Assembly: GCA_022577435.1 (NCBI GenBank)
Contig: JAKOON010000021.1
Coordinates: 970,501-1,034,500 of the forward strand
Direction: 5' to 3'
Origin: Embiotoca jacksoni
Lineage: Eukaryota; Chordata; Actinopteri; Embiotocidae
Length of the DNA stretch: 64,000 bases
Shown: positions 23,644 to 36,936 of the stretch, in pieces
Numbering within the stretch: position 1 is the first letter of the stretch
Layout of the letters: each line of letters starts with the position of its first letter
Notes under the pieces: generated by a model
Databases searched by the model: none
Seen by the model: only the letters and a program-made list of their open reading frames with translations
Told to the model about the DNA's origin: nothing
Position numbers and translations under genes: made by a program

Positions 23644-23740
23644 CACGTGAGCAGGCGCTGAACGATCACGTGACGTCCTTCGACGCGAGCCCCGATTGGC
23701 TTAGGAGGAGAAACTGTGACTCATGGGACATGTAGTCAAA
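23644..23740 (-). promoter_or_regulatory. coasy: coasy promoter motifs: E-boxes, CRE half-site, CCAAT, ZNF143/THAP11-like site
   Basis: CACGTG occurs at 23644-23649 and 23667-23672. The second is overlapped by TGACGTC, a CRE-like core. An inverted CCAAT box (ATTGG) lies at 23695-23699. On the minus strand, 23736-23719 reads ACTACATGTCCCATGAGT, close to the ACTACAnnTCCCA element bound by ZNF143/THAP11 in many housekeeping promoters. All lie just upstream of the presumed coasy first exon. The motifs are seen; their use is inferred. Confidence 0.5.
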
Positions 23741-25087
23741 ATGATAACGGAACCGCGCAGAAATTGAGACTGAAAAAGTGTAATGTGTAAATATCTAATT
23801 GCATAGAAAAAAAAACTGTATATATATATATATATATTTTTAAAATGAATTATGTCACGTGTGAGATTATTACTCGAAGTTGAGGTTACTTCAGAGAGTC
23901 TGTCAATTATCTGTTAAATGTATATTTTTCTGATTCTTACTGTATGTCTTCACAGTATTCAGTGTTTCTGGAGAATCTAAAGAATCTTGTCCCTGTGTGT
24001 GTCTCTCTGTGTGCAAATGGTACTCGTGAGCAAAATGTTTAAACCACTCCCTTTCATGAAGACTTAGCCTACTGCTTTTAATAAGTAATGCGTTTGGAGC
24101 CCAAAATGGTTTCCTGTTCACATTGTAATGTTTTATAAAACAAAGGAATAACAATTACACAAGTAGATATGATTGTTTGGTTGATTTGACCACCAACTTT
24201 CACTGGAGAACGAATTGCAAACGTTTGTTGTGTAATGTTCTACAAATGTTCATTGGGGGGACGTTCCATGTACGTTGTAAGGGAAACTGTTAAATGACTG
24301 ATGGAGCCAGAGGATACGTCATTTAATATTAAAATGAGATTTTATTATTTGAGCAACATATAAAATGATGAACTGCAGAATGTACTTTGCTAAAAATATT
24401 TTATGCATTTAAAGTTTTAAACAATTTTAGAAATCTTTAGACTTTGATTATCAGTATGTGAGACTTATTGAAAAAAATGTCAAATTACTGTTTGACTTTA
24501 AGCCATTCAAGCTAGAGAATTCAAGGCAAACAACCACTCTTGTGGAAGATTTTTTTTAATTTTCAATTTATTCTTTGAGGCCAACAGTTTGTTTTTACAA
24601 AAATAATAAAAAGAAATGAAGTGTTATCTCCATACTGTAGAAAGAGTTGCATGAAGCCCTAGGGTTAGCTGGGCAGAGGCATTGCATAAGTAGCAAAAAG
24701 GGGTATCAACACAAGTAAAAACAACAGATTCAAGTAAGAATTCATGTAATCATAATGATGTCACGTTAAAGCCTGGTGACTTTGTGAAAATTAAGACTCT
24801 TGTTGGGTTTTACTATTAGTCAAAGGAATCAAACTGAACCTGTGGGACCAGCCTCCTCAAAACATTTGACAGCAAAGTGCTAAGTGTGACTAAAAGAACT
24901 ATGTTGCCTTAGAAATATAAGTTAAGACTGAAATGTGAGGAAAAATTGTAATCAAGGTGTGACATTTTTTATGGTAAACCTGCAGCATCAGGCATGACAT
25001 CTTCAGGGGATGTGTGTTTATGAACGTGGACAGACACCTTCAGTTCAGTTTAACTCCCCTGCTTTACATAAAGCCTGTTGAAATGTA
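23741..25087. other. Interval between coasy and zdhhc6, including zdhhc6 3' UTR
   Basis: AT-rich sequence with a short TA tract near 23819-23837 and no recognisable coding sequence. The part next to 25088 is the presumed zdhhc6 3' UTR on the minus strand. A minus-strand AATAAA (TTTATT, 24568-24573) about 515 nt after the stop is a plausible polyadenylation signal. Confidence 0.5.
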
Positions 25088-26189
25088 TTAATTTACTTTC
25101 TTATCGCTGGTGCTATCACTGGCAGCTGTGTCGTAATGGCACTTCTCCACACATCGCCTTGGAAACCATCCCCTTATACGATCTCCAGCTAAAGGCCAAA
25201 ACAGAAAGAAGACAATGATGCATTTGCTTCAGTGAATTTAAAAAAATTAAAAGCTAAAAGAATCTGGTCTCACCTCTCATTTGCTCCTCAATCATAACTT
25301 TGTCTCCGTACATCCACCATCTGAAGGAAAAAATATAACACAGTTTTAGACTCGCAGCAAATCCTTAATCGTACGCATAATCAATCAGAGACCAGAAGAA
25401 ACAACTCCATTGCGATCACAGTTTCTGTGTTGATAAACGTACTTGGTGCCGCGAGTGGCCAGGATGGTGTCCCCCTTGTTGAGGGGGATCCTGGGCTCCT
25501 CGGTGCAGGGGGTTCTGAAAAAGGTTTGGAGACCCTTGTTGAGAGGGCAGCAAGCCCCATTATAATCCTCCACGGCTCGGTACTGGACCTGCTGGACGAG
25601 GCAAACATGATATCTGGTTATTCTACTGCTCTGACCATAATCTCAGATCAGACAGGATACTTGTTTGGGTGTATAACGGACTTGGCAGGTACTTACACTT
25701 CTCACCCGTTTATCAGCTTTCTGCTTCAGCTGCTCGATCTGTTTAACAAGGAACAACACATTTAAAGTCACTATTCTTAAATTTTTTTTTAACTTTCACC
25801 TCAATGTTTAACGTTAAATGTATCAGGAGGAATAATCATAGCACAAATTGCTTTACAGCGTCATTTATAATTTAACAGAAAGATATGCCAGCGCCCATAA
25901 GAACAATAACAGGCAAAAAAAAACCCAAAAAACAGGTACAGCAACAGCAATGCACACATTAAACAACTCAACAAACAAACTGAACCTACAGTTAAGGTGT
26001 GCTGGTGACACTTGGGATGGACGGGCCATTCAATGCCGTCACCTTTGGGTGTCCCTGACCACGTAAAGACTTGCTTGAAATTCAGCCAGCGGCTGCCGAG
26101 GTCATAAGGGAAGATGAACTCCTCCCCTGTTTGGTAATGCTGTATTCTGTCTTTGGCCTGGAGAAAAACACAACAGGAATGGTAGCGTT

Positions 26190-26270
<81 letters not shown>

Positions 26271-28055
26271 GGTGTCAAGTTTCTCTTGACCTATAATGAT
26301 CCAATGTTGAAAACATGTTAATTATAAATCCTTCAATATTGTGCAAATAAAAAAGCACTTTGACAGCCTACATTATTGTTTGTAGATCAAACAATAGAAA
26401 AAACAAGTCCTTGATTTACATTAACATGACATGACATGAACAAAGTCAGTGAGACTTTCTGACCTTTTCCTCGATCCAGGACTCGATCGAAGTCTTATTG
26501 CGAAGGATGACTTTCATCTGAAAAGGACAGACTTAATTCATTACCAGTCAGTTTTTATTTTCTTAAATAAATACATTTATTAGTGCATCATTAATTTGTC
26601 CTGGATGTGCCCTGAGAATATCCCAATGTCACATTCTTAAAATCATTTTGACTTTACTTTTGTGGCCTGGCAAATATCAGTCTGCATTTTGTTAGGGGTA
26701 GCTGTAATTTCAATGTCTTGTAGCCGCAGTCGTAGATTGTGGTCATGTAGCCAACCGCTTGTGTAAAATGCAAAACGCAAACCTGAGGAAAAAAACTTAC
26801 CTGTATGAAGAAAAGCATACCAACGGCAATAGTGGTGCCCAGAGCCAAGCCTAAGGCAAAGAGTGTGGCTGCAAAGGCGGGCACACTGAAGGGCATGAGG
26901 GGCTGGAACTGACGCACCGCACTCATATCAATCTTCACAGTACTCCAGCCAAATGATATCTGCGATGAGGAAAAGGAGAACTAGTGAGGACTTGTGCCTA
27001 AAGCTGCAATGCCAGGAACATCAAAAGCCACGTCTAGCTGAGGCAAGGTGACCACTCACTCACCCTCTCATATAGCTGTGTGTACATGGTCATAATGAAG
27101 ATAATGGCGGCATGCGAGCAGCCCAGCGGAGCCAGCAGCAGGAAGCTGGTGAAGTAGGCGTGGTTCACGTGGCCGCAACAGTTGTTGATCCACGGGCAGT
27201 GGTGGTCCATCTTCATCACACACCTGAGGGAGGGGAGGCAGAGGAGCAGAGGAGCGCCAGGGGCCTTGACTGGGTGCTTGGGAGAATATATAGCGATAGG
27301 TTCATCAGCAAGCCACCTTGCATCTGATAGTCTGACTGTCAGAGTTCGTCATTTGTGGGCACAATCATTATTAAAAACCCATACTTTGCTGTCACATGTG
27401 CAGCACTTGATAGGCACCAAAGAGCCCTGGATGGGCAGGAATAACATGCAGTCCGGGCGCACATGATACAACAGTAGAAGACGAACAAGCCCAAGGTCCA
27501 TCTCGTATAGGTGAGAAAAAAAACCTACTTTACTTTGGTAATAAATGTAATTACCTGTTACACTTTCGACAATGGTGGGATCTGGGAGCCTTGTACCCCG
27601 GGCACACCCGGCAGTATTGTAAGTACTGGGTATCCTGTGGATTCTCCTGTTTCAAGATAAACAAATAAGTTAGATTGCCTAATGTATCTTTACTGCTATT
27701 ACATGGCTGACATCGTCCCAAACTGTTCAACGACAATCTCAACAAACACAAGTGGAAAAAAAAAAGTTGCAGGGATTTTTGTCCTTACTGGTGTCCAGCC
27801 AAGAGGAATGTATCCGGGTCCAACAAACATAGCATTGAAGTAGTTGTAGAGGATGAGGACAGTCCAGTTGATGAGCATTAAGAAATTAATGCTGCCTCCT
27901 GTAGTGTCCAGTGGCCAGTACCAGATAATGGAGTCCAGAATTGCCATGGTGGAGCATATAGCAATGACAGACAGGGCTATGACTGGGCCCCAGTGGCACA
28001 ATCTCCGAACCTCATGGAGGTTCTCAAACGTCACAAACATTGACAGGAAGTTCAT
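25088..28055 (-). CDS. zdhhc6: Palmitoyltransferase ZDHHC6 (ER DHHC S-acyltransferase)
   Basis: Transfers palmitate to cysteines of ER proteins such as calnexin. Coding exons, 5' to 3': 28055-27789, 27646-27555, 27223-27064, 26959-26801, 26517-26464, 26157-25990, 25738-25697, 25588-25443, 25320-25274, 25188-25088. Phases agree, giving 411 aa against 413 in human. Four membrane segments flank a cysteine-rich domain with DHHCPW at 126-131. The C-terminal SH3-like domain keeps the three cysteines (ACC at 326-328 and C342) that are regulatory palmitoylation sites in the human enzyme. The chain ends KKVN, a dilysine ER-retrieval signal, matching KKNR in human. The ATG at 28055 has A at -3 and gives the family's N-terminal length. 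The open frame continues upstream only to a TTG. In the 5' UTR, an upstream ATG at 28353 opens a nine-codon ORF. A (TG)n tract sits in the intron after coding exon 5. Confidence 0.96.
26194..26271. repeat. (TG)n microsatellite
   Basis: About 36 TG units, then one C interruption, within the zdhhc6 intron between coding exons 5 and 6. It begins about 35 bp upstream of the exon 6 acceptor on the transcribed strand, so on the RNA it is a CA-rich stretch near the branch-point region. Confidence 0.97.
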
Positions 28056-28353
28056 TTTTTTGTTTTTTCTTTTCCCCCAATGCAAGGTAGGTAACAAGTA
28101 TTTGGGCTGTTGAATTTTCTTAAATGTATCGACCAAGCTTCGATGTATTACTTCCTCCCTTTACTATCTCGCAAAGTCAGCGGTACAGATGATGCACATA
28201 TTTCTTCTCGTCTTCCAAGTACCCAGCAACTGGCCTGCTCTTGAGTCACCGGGGTTTTCCGTGTCCCACCGTTTCTTGCCCTGGCAAAGAGCAGCATCCT
28301 CTCCGGCCAATCTTTGAAGCACACTATCCTTGCAACAGACTCAGATTCCCCAT
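28056..28353 (-). other. zdhhc6: zdhhc6 5' UTR portion of the start-codon exon
   Basis: A CTTCCTCAG acceptor on the minus strand at 28362-28354 defines the likely start of the exon carrying the ATG. The exon opens with ATG and a short ORF ending in TAG after nine codons, a potential translational brake. The matching 5' UTR exon probably lies next to vti1a, with a GTAAGA donor at 29587. Confidence 0.5.
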
Positions 28354-28362
28354 CTGAGGAAG

Positions 28363-29586
28363 AGAGAGAGGGAGTATTTTTAGAACATAACCGGTGCTAC
28401 GACATTTCAAGTCTTTCAGGGTAAAATACAGACAGCGCCTGCAGTCACGGGGATGCTCAGTCCGGTGCCGTTACATGTGACGTCTGTTTTTGTTTGTATA
28501 CAACTGAACACATCTTTTTTTTTTTTTTTTAATTTTTTTTTTTTTATATAATCCACTTTTTGTTGGGGCTGTTTGACAAAAGCTCTTAGTTCAGCTGTCA
28601 TTTTGAGTCTGTACCGCCGTACGTCTATTATACAAATAATTTGAACAATGTAATCTTCCACTTTTATCAAAACATTTTTTATTTTTTATTTATTTTTTAT
28701 ATAAATGTCATTCTTGGGTGATTTATCACTGCCATATTGCAATATCGATCTGGAACATTCAAATGTAATTCATTAGAACAAGCAGGTTTTTTTTAGATAA
28801 CAGATTAAAACATACCATATTACATCTTTTCCAGGAAAATAACTCACTGCACAAAAAAAACCCATTTACACTCAACAGTGACTAATTAGCTCGTGTTATC
28901 AAGCTAGCTAATTCGCACCAAGAAAAAAAAAACACACATTGCGGTTTTATATTTAAGCTTTCTGCCCATTTTTAAATGTACAGGCCAGACAGGTGGCACC
29001 ACTCCGGTTTAAAAAAAAAATAAAAAATAACTGGATAGATGACTAATGTATTCCTTTGCTCAGAAATATATGTCTCGTTTTAGCAGGATGGGTTAGCGGA
29101 CTAACGTTAGCCTGCTCGGCAGCATTTATAAGATCCACGTTTCACGATGAATTATTGCCCCCCCTCCCAGACGCAAAGATTAAACACCGACATGAAGATA
29201 TAAACAACTGCCTTCTGGTATTACCCGTATATGCGCCGTTTTTTTTTTTTTTTTATGAATAGAGAAGCAAGCTGTCACTTTAAATTACAAACCTGGCCAC
29301 TTCCTTGGTTGTTTTTTTTTTTCTCTTCAATTTCTTCTGTGTACGAAGAGGAACCTTCCTCATGGTGTCTCAAAAACTACGACCGTCCGCCACTCGCGGG
29401 CCGTTTTAAACCCAGGAAACGTGTCTTAAATCGCCACAGGGTTGGGAATAATATTTATGTACTCATGTGCGGTATAAATAAACGTGTTTTATTTTATTTA
29501 TTTTTTTTTTTAAAAAAAGTATACACTTCCCGAACCCCTCCCTTTCGATGTCGGAAAGAAAATATAAACAAGGTCCAGTTTCTTAC
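28363..29586. other. zdhhc6 first intron, presumed
   Basis: AT-rich sequence with long T and A runs (near 28510-28545 and 29239-29254). No coding potential recognised. It is assigned as the intron between the zdhhc6 non-coding first exon and the start-codon exon on the basis of the splice signals at both ends. Confidence 0.4.
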
Positions 29587-29703
29587 CGGACACATTATGC
29601 TGTGACTCAAGGAAGGGACGCCATTCGAGGCTTGTTGTTATTATTATTTTGAGCTAACCGTCAACCAGAAAGCTACTTACCGGTTTAAAACTTAACCGTC
29701 GCA
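29587..29703. promoter_or_regulatory. Probable bidirectional promoter of zdhhc6 and vti1a
   Basis: The vti1a start codon is at 29704. On the minus strand, good donors lie at 29587 (CCG then GTAAGA) and near 29683 (CCG then GTAAGT), candidates for the end of a zdhhc6 non-coding first exon. The two transcripts would then start within about 100 bp or even overlap. This head-to-head pairing is known in mammals. No TATA box is seen. Confidence 0.5.
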
Positions 29704-32700
29704 ATGTCTTCAGACTTTGAAACCTACGAGCAGGACTTCGGGACCATCACAGCAGACGTAACTAACAAAATCGGAAGAATTCCCAAACTAAGTGGAGGTA
29801 AAGGCCACTGCGTTTTTATTCGCTGGGACCGCCGGGCTGATTTGCGAGCTATCGATTAGCTATCGAGTCTCAGCTGAGAAAGGCTCGTGTCATTTCATCC
29901 ATTCAAATATTTCCTTCCGGCGAAGCGTTTGTCACCAATAATGGCGAAACACAGTTGTAGCGGTGTTCTTGGTTTATAAAAGGAAACAGCGTCGCGTGTT
30001 AGTGGCTGGTTTATCAGCTTTGTATTTGGTGAAGAAAATGTGAAACACGAGCTCGGAGTCAAATGACGTGCCGGTTGTTGGGATGGACACGTGAGTCCGG
30101 GGCTACGACCCTTTTTTTTATTATTCACGGTCATGTGGAGAAGATAAAAAGCATCTTCTAGTTACTTTGGTGAGAAGGTAAATATGAGTTGAAGTCGCTG
30201 AACCGCAGGGATAGAAAGTCAACTTTCACTGGAGTGATTTTTCTGTAACACGGTTTCATTTCATTCAGTTTTGATGATGAATTAACATTTGATGAGGATA
30301 TGAATTTTGAGTGGCAACTGGCAGGTAGTAGCAGCCTGCGGCATCTAGTGGTCCAGCACTGACATGGTGGAGTAAATATGAAGACACTTTTAGAAATCTG
30401 TTTCTTTTTTAACTCATTTAAATTGCAGACTGTATATTAAAGGAACAAAATGCCATAGGACAATATAAATCTGCAAAGGCAGAGAATAACTTTCATTCAT
30501 TCAAATAGTTGCGTCAAAGGAGGTGTGCAAAGTTCTCGTCTGAATGGCCGACTTTTTTCTGGAGGAGAGAATATATTTTATGTGCTGCTTGGTTTCATTA
30601 TCAAATTTGGTAAATAGTGACTTGGAGTTATTAAATCTGGTTTTGTGAAGAGGAAATTTGACAAAGGGAATGTTCAGGTTGATAAAACACTATTCTTCGG
30701 TTTTAGTGCCACTACATGTTTTGAAACCAAACAATACATTCTCCAGGTGTAAAGTGAAATCGGAGTCAATATTATCAAAATTAACTAATTTAAGTGTAAT
30801 TTAAGTCGTGTAGTCATGTGGATGAGCTTAGTGTACAACATTTTTTTGCATACACTGCAGAGACTCCAAAAATGGAGTCACTAATAAATGTTTTGTTCTG
30901 AGTAGCTTTTAGTTACAAGTGAGTCACAAATATTTCAGGCTGGGTCACGTCAGCATGTTTAAAGTCACACATTTTTCACGTTTTTACCAAGAACCAACCC
31001 AATATTGTTGGACAGCAACCTCTCATTTAGATCTTTAAAGTTTATGTTTATTATGTTTGTATCTGGCTCCTTTCACATTTAAGAAAGGCATTCAAAGTAG
31101 GTTAGAAGTGGGGATAACATTCAGCACAGGCGTTATGATTTGAGCTTCCAGTAAGTGGGCAGGAATTGAGTCCCATTCAGAATTAACTACAGTTAATAAC
31201 AGAAATAGGATATGTTATCATTTCTATTGGTTTACATCATGGCAAAGTTACGCATTTGAAAAAAAACAGTATAATCTATCATTTTAATTAGGTAGATTGG
31301 TTCCAACTTTCCCCACAAATGAATGCAGATTTGTATATGGTTGGCAGTAGGCAGAGCTCTGTGAATACATGGCAAAGAGGATGGATGTATCACACACTCA
31401 TGTGCTGCTTCTTTACTCAATGGTTGGAGCATAAAGGCTCATTGTGTCACAGAGCAAAAAGGCTTTAGGGTTGAGATATATTTCCTTTTTGTTTGGCTAT
31501 ACAGCATAATGTCTGGTGCATTCAGATATGTCATTTGTATTTTACCTAAATGAGAAAAAATTCATTGCAGACGAGCAGCGACCACAGTGACAAATATACA
31601 AAATTATTCTCAGGTGGGCTGTTTTAATATGTTTAGCCTATTATCCAGAAAGTTTATTTTCATTTAGGTGTTAATGTTGTACATGCAGCATCTTATTCTG
31701 TTATACCATTGGGTTTCACTTTCCCTGCTACAAGAGCTGTAAATGGACATCATCACTGGGCCGTTATTGTGACAATAATAGTCAGCTGTGAACTGTTTGT
31801 TCTCATGAGTGTGAACTTTGAATTGCACGTACTACCTTCAAAATTTGATACTAATACTAAGTTAGAAGTAGAAGTAAAACAATCATTTGGTTTGCATGTT
31901 TCAGAATTTGTAAAATTAAAATGACAGAAAGGGAGTCAGTTTGTGCAGCATCTTTTTCAATCTAACAGTCAATAATTCAACTAGTATTTTGCAGTGTGAA
32001 ACAACTGTTTTTTTTTGTTTTTATTGAAAAAAACAAAACAAAGCAAGCAAAAAAAAAAAGCTGTGTAAATGCGGGTGATTATTAAAATCAAATAATGAAC
32101 TGGCTAAATTTCTGTTGTCCGCAACTAGTTGGCTACTGCTCATAGTGTCAACTTGCAATTTGTTTTCGGTTTTGACTGCTAAAAACTGCCAATCCCTACT
32201 TGGAACATTTATCTCCTCCTCTTGGCTCCCACTTGCTCATTGGTTTTTCAAAGGGGCATGCCTGTCACAAAACCTCGCCTGGCTGCATATTTCCAGTTTC
32301 GAATTGGCATCTTTGAAGTTTCATGGCAGCCCATTCCACAGAGTAATTTAACATTGCTTCCTCTCGCCATCTGTTGACTGTCAGAGTATGCCCATATGAA
32401 TATGTACAAAGCGAGGAAACACATTACAACCATAAGTAGCTGTTCCATGTTTTCTTCCACCAATGGAATAGTTTACAGTTGAATTGCAGTTTCCTTCATT
32501 AAAGCTTTTCTTTCTTTATGTTTACTTTTTTTTTTTTAAATCCCTCTCGCTCTTGTTCCTCCAGAAGTGGCTGCATTTGTCCTATTGTTTGACACCTCAA
32601 TCCATCCATTATCTATACCCGCTTTATCCAGAGGAGGGTCACAAGGGGAGGAAGGGGGGGAAGGGAGGCTGGAGCCTATCCCAGCTCACTTTTGGGCGAA

Positions 32701-35700
32701 GGCAGGGTTCACCCTGGACAGGTCGCCAGTCTATCACAGGGCCAACACGTAGAGACAGACGGAAACAAAGACCATTCACGCACTCATTCACATCCTTGGG
32801 TGAGAACCTACGCAGGCACAGGGAGAACATGCAAACTCAGCACAGAAAGGCCCAGGCCCGGATTCGAACACAGAACCTTTTTGCTGTGAGGCGACAATGC
32901 TAACCGCTGCACCGCCCTGTTTGACATCTATTTACTGTATATTGTATTTATATACATCCAGACAAAAGCTTTTTTTCATGGTTGTTGTGGTATCTCACTG
33001 ATTTATGTGTTACGTTGTATTATATTGCTGATAATGGTCAGGGCATATGGAAAAAAAACGTCCTTGATTGTCTTTTTCATGAAACAATCAAATGAATGTG
33101 TTAGTTCCCATCCCTGCAAAACCATTCAGGGAATATTTGAATACCTAGGATCAAAGGTTTGATCCATGTAATTTTTTCACCTTTGTGTTTTCATGGCAAG
33201 ACATTGCTTGTCAATCATTGACACACTCAAATATGGTGCATTTTTTCGAAGTTAAAAAACAATTGCCAGGCCCTGTGTTTCCTTTATTTGCCTTACTACT
33301 GTGTACAAAACTCCTCATCCGTCCGTCAGCAGGTTGTAGTCTTCGTAAATATCCATACATATTTCACAGCCCTCCAGCCCGAGCCCGAGTTTGAGTAAGA
33401 AAGCACCATCTCACCTTTCTCTGGATCGCCTCTGGCTGTTTACTGTGTAGGTTGTGAGGTTGGACACGGGTTTTAAAAATGAATTTGAGGACTGGCAAAA
33501 GGTAATGTTGGCCCATGGTGCCTGAGAAATGAAGATCTTGGCTTGGCTTTTCTTTTTTTCTTTTTTTACGATATTGCAATCCCACAAGTGGTAGCCTTGT
33601 GATTTGCTTTTGAGCTTGAAGTTTTGTTGACTTTGTATTTCAATTATTTAAAATGCTGTTAATTATTTATCACGTTAAAAAAACAGTTCTGCTTGCGATT
33701 CTTGATTTATTTCATTTAAAACATTTTCACTGGTATAACTACTTTTGAGAATATATCTTAAAGGGCTGTTCATTTAAAAGTGAAATATTTGAATTGACTA
33801 CTGCTGAGATTTTATGTATGACTTGGATCACCTTTTCTCTGATTCTGAAGTGGACAACTGGCGTGGTGATATTTGCAGTGTCTTAAAAAAAAATTTGATT
33901 TACCAAGATACTTTTTAAAGACATGAAGAGTTTAAAAAAAAATATATATATATTTTGTAGCTATATATTTAAATGTCATTGTTTTGTTTTGGCAGACAGT
34001 AATACAACATGCACAATATATACAGTCATTTGTTTGATTAATTGGTTATCATCTTAAAAATGTAAAAACAATGAAAGAGCTCAAAATTGTTTGTTTTGTC
34101 TGACGGGAAACCAACAAGTTTAACAATTTTACTTCATAAGAATATGATTATGGAAATCATATTATAAGACAAATAATCAAAGCATTTAAAAAAATTCAGC
34201 TCGTCATGGTGAATTATTGCTCCATCTTGCTTACTTTCACAATAAGGCTGCTGACATAACACCCGTAATGGACATGAAGCAGTCTTTATGAATGTTTTTA
34301 TCCGTGATTATTAAGTGTCAGTTGGTCAATTATGAACTCATGAACACAAAAGTCAAGGTAGCCATCATGCTGTCTCTGCAGCTGGACGAACAGACAGGAA
34401 GATTTTAAACCAAGCAACAATTGAGGGATGTGTCCTGCTTCTCCTTAAGTCCTGAATGAAGTCTCTCTCTCTATTTTCATGTGTCCCGTGTTGCCGCTGC
34501 TGTCAGTTGCGTTGAAGAAGTTTGTGCAGATCCCATATCGATGATATTTGGGCTTCACTTTTGCATAGTGACAGGAAGTGGCGACGTGCCGTCCGTCTTT
34601 ACATAAAATCTTTGGGGTGTTGGTAGCTTTTCTTTTCTGCGATGACTTTGTGACAGCTATTGGTAGCTAAATCAACAGAAGTGCGATTCAGGAACGCAAA
34701 TCATTTATCGAAGGATCAGTCAGGCGCTTATGAAGACATGACACTAATTGACAAGGTCATTTTAATAAAAATTGCCATTACAAAATGCAACTAGTAAAAA
34801 TGACATTGTGACATAATAACCGCTAAATAAATTAAAAAAAAGAATCCCAAATATTGTGAAAATATATAGCTATAAGATATATAGCTTTTTCAATGATTTC
34901 ATTATTACTTTGTTACTGCACCTAAAACAGTTTGTCATCAAGGTTTTGCTCATTCTTCTCTTCCTTTTCTATTTGCTTCATGAAACTATGTCGTGTTTAT
35001 GATGCTCGCTGAAAAAAAATGTGTTGATGCTCGATCGCTAAACAACCGTACAAGACCTCTACGTTTCATGTTATTCCGTGTCACGGCGCAGAGCTAATTC
35101 CAGAACAAAGACCGGTTCAGCGTGCGTACCGAGGGCGGGTAACGCTGCTGCCTTAAATAACCATCGGATGTACTGTAGTTTACGTGCTTGTCTGGAACTC
35201 TTAAGTCCTAATGAGTTTCAATGGGTAATGTGGAAGAGCAGCCATGGGGTGAGGTGCAGAACAGTGCATTAGTCATTCTGAGTGGGACTCATACTTCTGG
35301 CAAGTGAGCAAAGCTGACACCTCCCTTCCCTTTGAGTTGGCATGAGGTGTCTCGCTGCTCCTCAACAGAAACCAACAAAGGCCTCATAGACGCCAATAAC
35401 TAAGAGACATCAAATGTTGGCTCGTCGTGTGGAGAGAATGTGTAAATATATCTTCAAATGTGTCCTCGTGTGTTGTTTTCTCCCAGTCTCTTTCTTGCTC
35501 TCTCTCCCCCCCCCTCTCTTCCCCCGGTGCGGGGGAGTTAGGTTGTTGTCATGAAGCGCTGTTCCTCCGTCGGCTGATCAATATGTTGCTGTTTTTTTTC
35601 CCCTTTCAGAGGAGAAGACACAGCTGGTTCTAAATGTCGACAAACAGCTTGAAGAAGTCAGAGAGTTGGTACGTCTTTGATCAGTAATTTTCTCCTCTTC

Positions 35701-35800
35701 CCATTTCCTAAATAATGAATTTGTGGAAAGAGGGAGGGGACAATTTTCCCTGGCACCAGACAACAGCACCTGTATTATCCTGGTGGTGACATGACACGCA

Positions 35801-35843
<43 letters not shown>

Positions 35844-36801
35844 ATATATACATACATACACACACCCACCCACCACATGGCGGAAAGGAGGCTTCCTCCT
35901 CACATGATTACTTTCCAGTAATCCGCTTTTAAGTGACACCCCTATGACACATTTCAAGCCATTATCTTGAGGTGGGAGTCTTCATGTTGCTGTTTAAAAA
36001 AATGAGCAAAGTCACCTGACAGAGACAAATTGTTGTTGCAGTTGTCTTGTTATGCCACAGTGATTAGTTTCCTCCCAATCTGCCACAGAGAGACCTGTCT
36101 ACCCATGCATCAGATGTACTTTTGCTTCATTCACGGTGACTTTGTTGGGCCTGTGTGTGTCAGTGCAATGAAGGGGCCCTCATTTTTGATTGTGTATTTA
36201 TTTACAGAACAGCCATCCTCTGTCGCAACTTTTATCACAGCTGAGTGACGCGAGCAGGAGGCATTTTATTTTTACAATCAACACTGGAACATATTAAAGT
36301 TAATGCCGCTGAAGTTTCTCATTTTCAAAGTTTTCAAAGTTGGATATTTTCAGAGTTGTCTCACGAGCGGCGTTTTGTCATCGATGGAAACCTTTTTGTG
36401 AGAAATGTATATTTGTATCTTAATGAACTGTAAACCTGTCAGTCGTGGAGTGTTTTAAAAAAAATAAAAAATGTTTTATTGCTTTTTGAAATGAATCTGA
36501 ATGTGTTGGGTAGGAAGAATATTTGAAATGTTTCGATATTGAATTAACTGGATTATCTGCGGGTTTTAGCTGGAGCAGATGGACCTGGAGGTGCGAGAGA
36601 TCCCCATCCAGAGCCGAGCCATGTACAACAGCAGACTGAAGAGCTACAAGCAGGAGATGGAGAAGCTTGAGAAAGAGTTCGTAAGTACTTGAACACGTAA
36701 TCAAACCTTTGTTAATTGAAACATTACACATGTGATATGCGGTATGATGATCTTTATTAAGTGCGAATTCCAGTATGCATTAAATATATATCCTAATTAC
36801 C

Positions 36802-36840
<39 letters not shown>

Positions 36841-36886
36841 TGAATGTACTGTTAAAAGTTGTTAAAGTTGTAACAATCAATCCCCC

Positions 36887-36936
<50 letters not shown>

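Noticed and set aside
28056..28136. N-terminal extension of zdhhc6 by 27 codons
   Set aside because: The frame is open but starts at TTG. The ATG at 28055 has a good context and gives exactly the N-terminal length of the vertebrate family.
32484..32903. A 139-codon plus-strand frame in vti1a intron 1
   Set aside because: It is the translation of the SINE at 32590-32920 in the antisense direction.
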